This document shows positions 1-16,548 of a stretch of DNA of 64,000 nucleotides, in pieces (the stretch's first letter is position 1; every line of letters starts with the position of its first letter). Position numbers and translations under genes: made by a program. This DNA comes from Corticium candelabrum. Its lineage: Eukaryota; Porifera; Homoscleromorpha; Homosclerophorida; Plakinidae. Below the pieces are notes generated by a model that was not told the DNA's origin, searched no databases, and saw only the letters and a program-made list of their open reading frames with translations. Location of the stretch: contig NC_085088.1 of NCBI RefSeq assembly GCF_963422355.1, forward strand, positions 6,636,014 through 6,700,013. Reading direction: 5' to 3'.

Positions 1-143
1 GTGTTGACATGACAACTTTGTCTATTTCAGGTTTTATATCTGGAAAACAAATGGGCAATTCATTCAAGAATGAGCCCACAAAGCCAGGAAGGCTGATGAA
101 GCAACTGATTGAACCAATGACATACCAAAACCACCATACTTGA
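1..143. other. non-genic left edge
   Basis: A pyrimidine tract followed by CAG near position 30 looks like a splice acceptor, but the sequence after it meets stops quickly in the relevant frames. No exon can be supported here. Confidence 0.3.
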
Positions 144-1365
144 TTGGTTGGGTTGCTTGGTGCCATGTCTGTCTGTCTGTCTGTCTGTCTGTATGTATGT
201 ATGTATGTATGTATGTATGTATATATGTACCACTTGATACATAGTTTAGATTTAGTCCAGTTTAGATCGAGTGGTGGTATTTTCAATCTTCGACGACTGA
301 AAGCCAAAACAATGGTTTCTGACGTGATAGTTCGGGACCTATTGTTTGCCGATGACTGTGCAGTCTGTGCTCATACGTTTGATGACATCCAATGTATCAT
401 GAAGTGCTTCAATAGATCTGCAGAGCGTTTTGGTCTTTCAATCAGTTTGAAAAAGACCCATGCGCTTTTCCAACCTAAGCCTGGAGGCAGTCCAGTTCCT
501 CCACCAATCATGGTGGGTGATCACCCCCTTACGTATGTCCAAAATTTCATCTATCTCGGTAGCTCTTTGTCAGTTGACACCACACTTGCCACGGAAGTGT
601 CCTGCAGAATTTCAAAAGCTAGCTCAGCTTTTGGCAAGCTTTCCAGGAAGCTGTGGAATAGACATGATATTAAGCTGACGACCAAAATATCTGTATACAA
701 AGCAGCCATCTTACCAACTTTATTATATGGCTGTGAATCATGGACACTGCTCCGTCGAAATTTTGCTGTGCTTAGCAGCTTTCACATGAGATGTCTTCGT
801 CGGATCTGCGGTATTAAGTGGGAGGATATGGTTCCAGACACAGAGGTACTTTCTGTAAGCAATATGTGTGGTCTGGAGTACTACCTCCTTAAATGTCAAT
901 TTCGTTGGGCTGGTCACGTTGTCCGAATGTCCGATACAAGAACTCCCAAACAACTTTTTTATGGGCAATTGGGAGAAGGGGCGCGACACCAGGGAGGTCC
1001 AAAGCTGAGATTTAAAGACTCTCTAAAGGCTAACTTGAAGAAATGCTCCATCAACCCTTCCAGTTTTGAGACCCTTGCAAAAGATAGGGCACTGTGGAGG
1101 AACCGTTGTCATAAATGCATTCAAAGTTTTGAGGAAAGTCGTCTGAAAGCTGCTAGAGCTAAGAGACAGTGTCGCAAAGACCAGCAGCGACTCCACCTTC
1201 AACAAGTTCAACAGCAACAACATCTGCAACAACTACAATCATCACATGTCAGTCCTTCTTTTCGTTGTCTGACATGTGACTTAGTGTGTCGCTCAAAAGC
1301 AGGACTCATGTCTCACATGCGACACAAGAAACATTAAAGAGTCATCACTGAAATCAGTGGACATA
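144..1365 (+). mobile_element. 5'-truncated LINE reverse transcriptase, copy 1
   Basis: A long open frame ending at 1337 encodes the C-terminal part of a non-LTR retrotransposon reverse transcriptase. Visible landmarks are the catalytic FADD (in LLFADDCAV), GLSISLKKT, the YLGS turn, LLYGCESWTL and RWAGHVVRM, all typical of the palm/thumb and post-RT region of LINE ORF2 proteins. The C terminus carries a Cys2-His2-like finger (CLTCDLVC then HMRHKKH). The fingers and endonuclease are missing at the 5' end. It begins directly after a (TCTG)n(TATG)n array at about 164-220. After the stop there is a short 3' UTR with a small hairpin (1346-1359), then another TATG array. This frame is intact, unlike copy 2. 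Confidence 0.85.
164..228. repeat. (TCTG)n(TATG)n tetranucleotide array
   Basis: Eight or more TCTG units run into about nine TATG units, immediately 5' of the truncated LINE copy 1. A related TATG array separates copy 1 from copy 2 (about 1370-1397) and a third follows copy 2 (about 2318-2341). Confidence 0.9.
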
Positions 1366-2345
1366 CCATCATGTATATATGTATGTATGTATGTATGCAA
1401 CTGTTTAGACAGATCAACTAAACGTTTTGGCTTGAGTATCAGCTTGAAAAAGACAGAAGTGCTTTTTCAACCACGTCCAGGCTCAAACTATAACCCTCCT
1501 CCAGTTATGATTGGTGATCACCCATTGTCTTATGTCAGCAATTTCAAGTATTTGGGTAGTTTCCTTTTGAATAATGCAACTGTTGATGCAGATGTCTCTC
1601 ATAGGATATCAAAGGCCAGTGCTGCTTTTGGTAAATTGTACAACAGACTCTGGCAAAGGCATGAAATCAAACTGACCATGAAAGTTGCAGTTTGCAAAGT
1701 AGTAGTCTTATCAGTTCTATTGTATGGATGCGAGTCATGGACCCTTCTTCGTTGTAACCTCAAAAGTTTGGAGAGTTTTCATCTGTGATGTCTTCGCCGC
1801 ATATGTGGAATCCAGTGGACTGACTATATACCCAACACAGAAGTGTTATCTTGTTGTAACATCAGTGGCATTGAGTCTTTTGTTATGAAATGCTAATTTC
1901 GCTGGGCTGGTCACATGTCTCGAATGCCTAATGATAGAATTCCCAAACAACTCCTTTTTGGTCAACTGGAACAGGGCCATCGTCATCAAGGTGGTCCTAA
2001 ATTACGTTATAAAGATTTTATCAAGGCTAATATGAAATCCTGTGGGATTGACTTCCTGCATTTTGAGAAACTATCCAATGATAGAACAAACTGGAGATCT
2101 CTCTGCTATTCATCACTCCAACAGTTTGAAGGAAATTGTATTAGACATCTTCAAGCTCAATGTCAGAAACGGAAAGAACAAATTGTTTCTACCAACAAGT
2201 CATTTGTTTGTCAATCTTGTGGAAAGGAATGCCGTTCAAAAGCAGGTGTTAAATCCCACCAGAGACACAGAGGACACTAAAGAGAGTCATCACTGTTATC
2301 AGTGGAGATGCCATCATCATGTATGTATGTATGTCTGTCTGTGCA
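1366..2345 (+). mobile_element. 5'-truncated LINE RT, copy 2 (pseudogene)
   Basis: This is a second, diverged copy of the element at 144-1365, more severely 5'-truncated. It starts after the FADD region, at the equivalent of GLSISLKKT. The frame from 1357 is broken by in-frame stops at 1786-1788 and again just before 1915, then continues in the same frame to 2280. It ends in a Cys2-His2-like finger (CQSCGKEC then HQRHRGH) and a 3' UTR with the same hairpin arms as copy 1 (2291-2304). The two stops show it is dead. Both copies start and end at TATG/TCTG repeats. Confidence 0.85.
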
Positions 2346-3540
2346 GCTCCCCGGATTTTATATCTTCCAGTGAATAACCTGGGTTTGAGCATGCGTTCAA
2401 TCTCTACACTGTACAAAACACTTCAGATAAGTAGATTCTACAGTCTGATATGCTCACAAGACAATTGTGTTTGTCGCCTGGTAAATCACAAGGCGTCTGT
2501 AGATAAGGAGGATAATCATCACAAATTTAGGTCTTCAGCAACAACAACATCTTTACTCCATGATGTAACTGCTGTCGGCAATAATGGTAACAACACAAAA
2601 TGCAAGATGACATCCATCATCCAACTTCAAGACACAAACCAGCACCTAGATCATCTAAAATCTTGTGTTGTACAAGGATCTGTGTTTCGACTTCTATCAT
2701 TTAAAGGAGAAGAAATGTGGTCAAGAGTTGTCTCAAGATTCAATGACAAGACCTTTTCATTTGTTATTGACAGTATTGTTGATGTCTTACCACATAAAGT
2801 CAATCTGAACAAGTGGCAAGAATCAGACACCAGGAAATGTCCACTCTGTGACTCTGATCTTGATGCATGTGTTGAACAATTGTTCTTATTCACTAAAGAC
2901 CAATTGATACACCTGGTGGCACAATTCTGTTCCAGCTGATAGTTGGCAGATTACTGTTGCTTTACCTGGACGGGTATATTCATTACCATTTGATCTAGGA
3001 GACATCACAGCACAACCAGACAGTTGCTTGGTCTGAAACACACAAAAAATTGTTATATTCGAAGTAACAATTTCGTTTGAGGAAAAGTTAGCAGATGCTG
3101 CCAGACGGAAACAAGATCGTTATGCACCACTCTGTAAACAAATATCAAGTTTGGGTTGGTGGACAAAATTACATACCATTGAAGTTGGTTCAAGAGGTTT
3201 TTTAACATCCCAAGTGTAGGATCAATGGAAAAGTTTACCAAGTCACAACACTCACGAAAGTCGTTTCTTTTCCTTCTACATAAGATCTGCAGAATTGTCA
3301 TCGGATGCTCATATGCAATTTGGTGCAAGCGGGACAAATCTGACTGGATAAAAACTGACTTGTTTTCATAGATATCATTGATATCATAGAAGAAATGTTA
3401 ACGTTAGAAATAGTATATGTAGTGATTAGATAGTATTTAGTGGTTCATTGTTAGTTTCTGCGCCACATCTGTATGTAATGGCAGGGGCCACAGATACGCC
3501 CATGCATTTATGGAAGAATAAAACACTGTCTGTCTGCACA
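2346..3540 (+). mobile_element. degenerate LINE, RT C-terminus plus restriction-like endonuclease
   Basis: The frame to 2939 reads LYKTLQISRFYSL near its start and later NLNKWQESDTRKCPLCDSD. This is the post-RT Cys-rich region seen in site-specific-type LINEs. After a stop, continuing translation (about 2960-3200) shows PDSCLV, then 13 residues from the Asp to a Glu in FEVTISFEE, then RRKQDRYAPL. That is the spacing of a PD-(D/E)XK restriction-like endonuclease. Stops and shifts show it is inactive. It ends in a conventional AATAAA (about 3518) followed by CACTGTCTGTCTG. The family call is inferred from motif order, not from a search. Confidence 0.65.
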
Positions 3541-5632
3541 AAGATTATTTGTGTGCAGCTGAAGCCAGATTTGACATCTTACTTCGCTCCTCTTCAACAT
3601 ATAGGATAGCTACACCAGGAGGATCAGAAATGCTAGTCCACCACCACATTCTAATGCTACTGGAGTCAGATCCAGAATTGGGAGATATTTCCAATGCCTT
3701 CAATTGTGTCTCAAGACAATAACGTTTGAAATGAGGTGGTAACTCACTTTCCTGAAGTCGATGCTCGTGTCCAACAAATGTATGGCATCACTATAAGTAA
3801 GTCCATTTCTGTACTTCAATGGTAAATCTGTGTCAGTTATTCCATCAGAAGAGGGGATACACCAAGGGGATCGTTGGGTCCCTTTCTTTGTCTGTACATC
3901 CAATTATCAACAGGCTTCAAATGAAGCACAGTGACCTTGCTATTTTGGCTTACTTGGATGACATTTTTGTTGTCGGCTACAGTCAACAGTATGAGTCTAT
4001 TCTAAATGAGCTAAGAAAAAATAACTTTGATCCATCAACCTGACGATTTGTGATCGAAAGTGTGAAATATATTTGCCATCAGTCAAAGAGAGTAATATAA
4101 TCAGCTACTCAGCTCATGTAGTAACTTCTGGTGTTGAAATCCTTGGAGTTCCTGTTGGCAATGATTCTTACATCCAGTCTAGATGTAACAAGACAGCAGC
4201 TGCAGGTGAAGTTTCTGTTTTCAATTGCTCACCTTGAATGATCCTCAGAGTGCACTTCTTCTACTTCGGTACTGTCATGTTCTTACACTGACTTATTTAG
4301 CATTAGCAAGATGTGTGCCTCCTCGTTCTAAATCAAGCTTCTCATATTCATGACCAACCATCAAGAGGCACGATACTGGGGTTGATGACACTTGATGAGT
4401 TGGCGTGGGAACAAGCATCTCAAGATCAAATTGGGAGGTTTTGGCATTACAACCTTGATGAAAATTTTCACTGCTGCCTTTGTGGGATCATGGTGTAATT
4501 CACTATACAAAATTCCTCAAAGATTTCCATCTAGAGCAGATCTATGTGACAATCTAATCAACTATGCTAGTCCACCTCATTTCTATCAGCATCTTTGTGA
4601 GGCAGTTGCAAGCCTTCGTGCCATTGTAGGATTGGATGGAGAGGCACTCACACCTCAGACTTTGTCTGGACTTATGGCAAATCCAGTAAGACTCCAAAAT
4701 CATTTAAGCTCTGATATCACTGAAGATAATGCTGCAACATGTATTATGCAAACATCTTCTGTCAAGCATGCTGCAAGGATAAGGTCATGTCAGAGACGTT
4801 GAGCTGGTTCATTGCTTCAAGCTATGCCTTCAGCATCAAAATTTGTTATTAAATCTACAGAATTTTGGTTGGCAGCATTCTTGAGACTTGACATTCCTTT
4901 ACCTTTTTCTCAAATTGTTACCAAGTGTGACTGTGGCACAAGTCTTGATGAACATGGTTACCATCTATTAATCTGCAAGTTTGGTGGGCTTGGGGCCCAG
5001 TGTGGCAACATAATACAATTGTCTTGACTTGGGCTAAATGTTTAGATGAATTAAACAGTCCTCATCAAGTTGAGCCTCGAAACAGATATATCAACTCAGA
5101 GAACTGATTAGATATAGCAACATACAATCCCACTGAATATTCCACAACAGACTTGGATATTTCATTGGCTCACCCACATTCTTGCAACTCCCTAAAATCA
5201 GCTGCCAAAAGATCAGGCTACGTGGCAGAGATGTGAGAACAAAGAAAGATGGCAAAGTATGGTCAACAACAATCCATATCAGAGTCCACCACACCATGTA
5301 CATTAGTGGTTTTCGAGCACTTCGGCTTTTGGGGCCCTATGGTTAAAGAATATTTAAATAAGATCTTCAAGAAGTTGAAAGATGAACATGGAAGGAACAA
5401 TGAAACAGTCTTTCAAGATAGATGGAGGAAGCAACTGTCTGTAGCTGTACAGTCTTTCAACTCTCGAGTGATTTTTAAGAAGTTATCAAAGTTGTCTAAG
5501 TGCAACTTTGATGACTTTACATATGATAGAGACATTCAACATTTTGTCCATTGACTGTTATTGTTTTGCATAAAGTTAGCGCTTTTTATCGGTAGAGTTC
5601 AAATAAAGAAATCCGTCTGTCTGTCTTAATAC
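3541..5632 (+). mobile_element. degenerate LINE with YLDD RT, CCHC finger and REL-endo
   Basis: Broken frames retain almost the whole RT core in order. They are a motif A-like DISNAFNCVSR (about 3690), a partly shifted Gln-Gly-Asp motif near 3865, and the catalytic AYLDDIFVVG (about 3950-3980). These are followed by LGGFGITT and AAFVGSW (4430-4490), then RLDIPLPF with a CCHC-type finger at about 4930-4977 (Cys-x-Cys-x9-His-x3-Cys). Next comes an endonuclease-like segment (5105-5350) with LD, 14 residues, D, then LVVFEHFGFWG. Several stops and frameshifts show it is inactive. The tail has AATAAA (about 5605) and ends in GTCTGTCTGTC. Related fragments lie at 24.4-26.1, 50.2-50.9 and 54.9-55.5 kb. 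Confidence 0.75.
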
Positions 5633-6013
<381 letters not shown>

Positions 6014-6159
6014 ACTGTTTAGGATGATGCAAGGCACCATTGTTTTGCCATTTAATGCAGTTTACAAACAATTCTACGGCTAACCTTTGTGTCTTTACTC
6101 CTTTTTGGAGCCTCTTGCTCTTTTCTGCCACAGTTTCTTGTGATGTCATCGCACTCTTC

Positions 6160-6295
6160 AGTTACATTTACCTCCAACAAGGAGGTTATGTTTTGGTGAT
6201 TAATCTGGATCTGATTCTCCTCTTGAGGGTTCAGCTTCTGTTACTGGGCCTTGGCGAAAGTTTGTGCTCACCGATTGCTGTCTTGTTTCTTAAAT
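6160..6295 (+). repeat. possible dispersed 'GGAGGTTATGTTTT' repeat
   Basis: The segment contains CAAGGAGGTTATGTTTT and, downstream, GGGCCTTGGCGAAAGTTTG. From memory this pair of landmarks recurs in a very widespread interspersed repeat of aquatic animals; here it would be an internally deleted copy. The identification rests only on those two motifs. Confidence 0.3.
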
Positions 6296-6821
6296 GGAAG
6301 CCACCCTCCGATAGAGAGGTTACAGGTTTTAGTTGTGAAAGAAATAGAAGCCATGGTAGAGCAAGCGGTGTGCATGTCCTGAATTAATTGTATGAAAAAA
6401 AATTAGAAAGAGCATTGTTGATTGTCAGACAGTATCTTGAGAAGCATGACATGACCAGATTATGAGAATAGAAATCAACAAAATTGTTGTGATAGTTGAT
6501 GAGTCATTGAGAAGTAGACAGCAGTATTCAGTGTGTACTCAAGTATAATCAGCCAGAAGTGTTGACATTGTCACATTTTTAGAGTACTGTGCAATCAAGT
6601 CGTTGACCTAATTTATTAATATTTCTAGTTACATTGTTTAGTAGGTAGCTGATAGTTGTGACAACTAATTTAAAGTGTGACACCATTTCAGAGCACATAT
6701 TTTTGAGTGCATAGTCAATAAATAGATGAGTGGTAAAAGGAACCCAAGTACATGTGTACAAGCATCAAGAAAATTGTTTGGATATGTGATAATTGACTTG
6801 TGCTATTTATATTGATTTCAG
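6296..6821. other. intronic or intergenic spacer
   Basis: No RING-type Cys/His exon was found here or in the upstream retroelement region. The 5' part of the RNF114/RNF166-like gene therefore either lies left of the window or has been lost. Confidence 0.4.
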
Positions 6822-7925
6822 CAAGCAACCAAATCGTATGACATTTAATTGTCCGTATTGTGAGAAACGTAGACTTGACTGTGGAGGGCTGCTTGCACAT
6901 CTAAACGAGAAGCATGCCACAGAAAGAACAGCAGCTGTAAGACGAATTATTAATTTTGTGTATTTCTTTGTGTGATGTACTGTGTTTCAGGTGTGTCCAG
7001 TGTGCGCAGCTATGCCTTGGGGAAACGCACACCAGAAGAGTAGCAACTTAATCAAACATTTTAACCTTAGACACAAGTTTGAATATGACACTTATGTGGT
7101 AAGCTGTTTCAAATTATTTGCTTGCACTCTAGCTTGCACTAAAGTGTTGTAATGCTAACAAACAAGCTCTCACATAGTCCTACAAGAAAGAAAAATCTGA
7201 GCTATTCATAATAAGTATGGAAGTTGTAGTGTAAACAAATTATGTTGTACCATGATAGGACTACCTATAACAACCAGGATATCAAGAAAGCATGGTTTTA
7301 ATAGTACTATTAGAAGAGCAATGTGGTAGGACGCCTGTTATTTGGCTTTGGTGCCAATGGACATTAAAATCTTCAGTGACAATCACTTTGTTTTCTTACT
7401 TTAGATTTGGCTGGTAACAATCAGTAGAACCTCACTAATCCAAACACTCAGATTAGTGAAGTTGTTCGATTACGAAATTGCTTAGTGCCATGCTGGAGGC
7501 CCAGACCTCACCTCAGACCCAGACCACTGGTGCATTTCCTCAGGTCTCTATCATGTTTGGTGAACGATACAGCTGCAACAACTACGTATTTACATACTGT
7601 GGACAGTAAGGATTTAAAATGTTGCAGCAACCCTGATCAAGCTCCGTTGCAATTCCTATTATACTCTGGGTATATGTATATGTTTACCTCACTTTGTACT
7701 CTGGAATTGATGTGCTTTAGCCCTGCACTTTATGAATACAGTAGTCTGCAATCTGTGCCGTCACTGCCATTTAGAGCACACACATGCATGCCTTTAGACA
7801 AGGGTTGGATTTATTAAGTTTGCTGTTTAGCTGCTCTGTTGCAATCTTGTTTGTGTTAGGAATTTGAACGAGATGAAGGAGAAAGTTTGAGAGCAGCTAT
7901 CGCCAAATCCTTGGAAGATCAGTAG
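6822..7925 (+). CDS. RNF114/RNF166-like E3 ubiquitin ligase, 3' exons (partial)
   Basis: Three exons join in frame: 6822-6936, 6991-7098 and 7860-7925. All introns are GT-AG (54 nt and 761 nt). The product segment has a C2H2-type finger (CPYCEKRRLDCGGLLAHLNE followed by KH). It continues into VCPVCAAMPWG and then HFNLRHKFEYDTYV, the hallmark C-terminal Di19-type zinc-finger block of the RNF114/RNF125/RNF138/RNF166 family. The last exon, EFERDEGESLRAAIAKSLED plus Q, resembles the ubiquitin-interacting helix that ends these proteins. In the family, an N-terminal RING recruits the E2 and the fingers and UIM bind ubiquitin chains. The RING exon is not in the window, so the start is unknown and which paralogue this is cannot be decided. 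Its 3' end converges on AHCY. Confidence 0.8.
7422..7500 (+). mobile_element. pogo/Tigger-type terminal repeat fragment
   Basis: CAGTAGAACCTCACTAATCC opens the segment, followed by a short self-complementary piece. It matches the terminus of the complete element at 37049-37532. No opposite terminus is evident, so this is a relic in the last intron of the RNF114/RNF166-like gene. Confidence 0.55.
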
Positions 7926-8467
7926 ACATGTCTTGCTAGTAACAGATACTGTGCATCTCCTTCCAATGTTAAACCCCTGAGTGAAGAAGGCACCTTTATT
8001 CGCTAAGCCACACAGTTGGTTAAATTTATTTTAGAGAGGAGTATAATAGTGTCAAGTCTTGTTAAATAGCAATATTATTAAAATAGAATGAAAAATTTGA
8101 GAACACCATATGAACTGAATAATGTATTTAAACGAATGCAGATAATGAAGACAAAATCGTGTTCCTGTTGTACCACCCACGCAACCCTCCGTGGAAGCAA
8201 AGTACATGCAAATGTATGAATCACAACTGACATCTACACATAGTATTGGACGAAGAACACAATAACACAGGTTCCATCAAGGTGCAGCACTCTTACTACA
8301 TTTCAATAAATACTGCATTCACGTACTGTCAAGATCTGTTCTTGAATAAAACACTACAAATGAAACTACAGGATAAGTGTTTTGACAAATCTTGATCACT
8401 ATCATTGAACACAAAGTTGCAAATCCAATAAGGCTACTTTGCAAAGTCCAGAACCAAGCAACTGACA
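7926..8467. other. convergent 3' UTR region
   Basis: The 542 bp between the stop of the RNF114/RNF166-like gene (+) and the stop of AHCY (-). AATAAA on the + strand near 8306 and AATAAA on the - strand (read as TTTATT near 8012) could serve the two genes, which would make their 3' UTRs overlap. No extra gene seen. Confidence 0.5.
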
Positions 8468-12920
<4,453 letters not shown>

Positions 12921-13058
12921 TTTCAACCCTGTTAGTCGCGTGGTAAATCAACGGGTAAAGGTCACAGAGAGACACGTGGGCAATGGTGTGTTGATATAAA
13001 AACCTACTTAAGCTGCACACACCGGGCGCAGTACCCCAACGCTAATTTTCTACAGCAA
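12921..13058. promoter_or_regulatory. AHCY-EEPD1 bidirectional promoter
   Basis: Only 138 bp separate the AHCY start codon (-) from the EEPD1 start codon (+). Visible elements are a canonical E-box CACGTG at 12973-12978 and a TATAAAAA box at 12995-13002 oriented toward EEPD1, 57 bp before its ATG. GC-rich sequence surrounds 13022-13030. The divergent arrangement and spacing are read directly. Shared regulation is inferred. Confidence 0.7.
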
Positions 13059-13962
13059 ATGGGTAATTTACCTTGCTGTCCGCGAGGTAACGGGGAAAGC
13101 AAAGAAAACGCCGGAGTTGTTTTTTCTGAGCTTTCTTCCGGAGATCAGAGCAATGCAATCGGTTCTAGCTCGAGGCAGGTGGGAGACATCAATTCTGCTT
13201 CTGTTGACGCTTTGACGGCGGTGAAAGGTATAGGAAAAGCGCTAGCAGTTCGCATTGTTGAATACAGAGAGGAGAATGGGCCATTTGAAACTATGGATAA
13301 ATTGTCGGCTGTCTCTGGAATTGGGACATCTAAAGTAGACGCACTGAAAGAGAGTTTTGACGTTTTGCAGTTGTCTGGTGGTGTAGGAAAGCCAGAAAGG
13401 AGAAGGCTAGATGTCAATACAGCCAGTGAAGAGCAACTGAGATCGCTGTTAACTGTTGGTAACGTGCTAGCAAAGAAAATAGTTGAATACAGAGAAAAAC
13501 ATGGTGCATTCACAACACTCGAGGAGCTGAGTAATGTGCAGGGGATTGGAGAGTCGACTTTCAAAACCCTGACAGAATATTTGGAAGTGAAAGAATTGAA
13601 GAATAGTAGAGATAAAATAATTGACTCAAAGAAAGGTGAGAGGAAAGAGAGGGAACAAAATGTGGTCAAAATTGGAAGCTGGAACCTCGAGAGATTTTCA
13701 ACTGACAAAGCAAGCAATGAAGGAGTACTAGAGGTGATTTGTACAACTATTTTGAAATACAGGTGATTATTAATGGATATCTGCTTATAATGCTAGATGA
13801 GAGGATTACGTTGTCGCCATGTGTAGTTATGCATATTGTACAGATCGAAATCCATTTATGATGCAGGTGACATGTGTGTGGCTGTAGAACATACATTTAT
13901 AAGTATTTGTTTCTGTTGTGTTGTGTTTGTTGTTGTTCACATGAAAATTGTTACACCTGCAG

Positions 13963-14055
<93 letters not shown>

Positions 14056-15952
14056 TTCCAATGTTTTTTGACTAACGTACTTTTCAAGAATGTTACTCTT
14101 GTAATTAAGCCTGGTTTACAATACACCTCGTGTCGTGTTGCGTCGTCTTGCGTCAAAGGAGGCCGTTTCGGATGCGCCGCGCTGCGACGTGTTGGATAGG
14201 ATTTTTGCCTATTCCAGCGCGTCGTGTTGGAAATGACCTCTTTTGATGCGAGACGACGTGACGCGATGCAATGTGAGGTGTATTGTAAACCAGGCTTTAA
14301 TTCACTTCTCGACTATGACGTCCACTTTCAAACCGAAATGCCAGTACTACTCCCCATGTGATATACGGCTTTTGTAGAGTGAACTGGCAGAAAAATTTTG
14401 CCACAATATTTTGCTGAGTGTCATTAAGATATCACTAGATCCGAAAAAATTATTAAATAAAAATGACTAATATTACACATCAAGACCTTGAAAAATTATG
14501 ATTCGAAAAAAATTCAAAATTATCTTTGGAGTCTTAAAGGTGTTAGTCTCAAATAGCATTAGAAACAGTGGGTATTAATTAATTAAATTAATTAATTAAG
14601 CAGTTTTGTTGATAAAGCAGAATTCACAGTATGTAATATTACATTAATCATTCTTCCTTAGATTTAACAGATATTGACAAGATTTGTCTTTATGCATACA
14701 AATTGACATTCTGTTTAGTAAGCTTCTGTTGGTTATTACTCAGACATTTTTGCTAGAGTAAGAACCTGCAGACATTATTCAGACATTCTTTGAAGAAAAC
14801 GTCATGTACGATTTTGTTTCTTTACGTTATGAACTTATCATAATGCTTAGCTATCAAGTTTGCTCTGAGATAGCACCAAACTTCCCAACTTGAAAAAAGA
14901 CCAGAAACGATTAGCTAATGTGGGTGCGTCAGTCGGTGAAGTGCTCCTTTATGAAGGTATGCATATGTATGTGCACACATGAAAAAGTGTGAGTCAAGCT
15001 GCTAGGTTGACAGATTTTGTATTGCTTTTAAACACATTGTTTACTTAAATATTTGTCTGAGCACAAGCTGGCAAGTGTTGAAGTTAGTGGCTCAACCGAA
15101 TTGTTGCAATTGAGTGTTGACAAAGCAACCAAGATGTAGTTTATCAAGATTTGTGGCAGTTAGTTATGAAAACATTTACGTTTTTTAATGTTTAGATACG
15201 TTTTTGAATGTTTGGAATATATGTTTGCATTTAACCCTAGTGAGTTCTTGCAAGCTTGTCAGCAGTTTGGTTAATAAATTACTTGTATTACTGTGACAGT
15301 GTGTGTATTTTGATTGTTTGTGATTTAATCTGTTTTTGTACACTGACTAAAAGTCTGTCTTTTTCGTATTCTTAGGTTATCTGTGGTTGCATTTCAAGAG
15401 CTTGCTGACGAAAGTTCTCTGCAAAAGGTGAATGTTGCATACTTGCAATTTGCCTTAGTGATCTTGTTCTTACTACTGCTTATTCTGCATCTCGTTAATG
15501 CTTGTCTTTGCTTTTTTTGTCTTGGAGCTCAATAAAGTGCCAAAAATATCAACCAAGTAATTTAGTCTACATTACTTTTTGGCAAAACTACGTAAGTAGC
15601 AGAAAAGTAAATTGCATTACTATGCATCTAGTGTCCACTGTAGTGACTGTTTTGTAAGAGTTTGTTAGTTATTATCTTAGACTTGAATATTTCAATTAAA
15701 GCGGTTGGGCAAAGTAATTAGCTTAGATATAGTGTGCAAGTTTAGGCTGCCTGTTGAACAATTGTTGGTGTATTTTTAATTTACTAAATGCATTTGCGAT
15801 ATGATTGTTTATATCATCTTGGTAAGAAACTGAATTGACAACTGAGTTATACATGTTATAATGTGGAATGAGGTAATACTAGTAAGTCTTGGAGTATGCA
15901 AGGATTTAAGGGAATAATGTTAAGTGGCATGCATACATGTATGTCCATGCTG

Positions 15953-16038
<86 letters not shown>

Positions 16039-16475
16039 ATGTGTGTGTATGTGCACGTGCATGTGTGTAGCTCAATCATAAGAGAGTCTTGTATGTTTAG
16101 TGGGAACGTTTGGGATCTTTGGGTCACAAGTTCAAGTTCAGGATGAGTATCAGTGTGATTCCCTTGGGCAAGGAACTTACAAATAGGTGCTTCTTATGAC
16201 TTAAGAGTATACATGAATGCATGATTTTTGAATGCCATGGCAATGACCACTGACTGTGACTTGAACATCAGGTAGTCAGATTAAAAGGGGAACTTCAAGT
16301 ACCTACACTTCAGTTCACATTTCATGTCAGCACTCCTTATCCTGCTAGCACTACATGGCCCAGCCCCAGGAAATTGCCAGCGCATTCCCAACGTTCTTCT
16401 GAGTAGCACACAAGAGCTCAGCCTTCGTGCTGTTGTGTGATCTAATTAGGTAGTTCCTTACTTTTGTCATTTTTG

Positions 16476-16548
<73 letters not shown>

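Noticed and set aside
13145..13717. 190-aa frame on the minus strand
   Set aside because: Antisense shadow of EEPD1 exon 1 (Ser-rich because of the codon complement).
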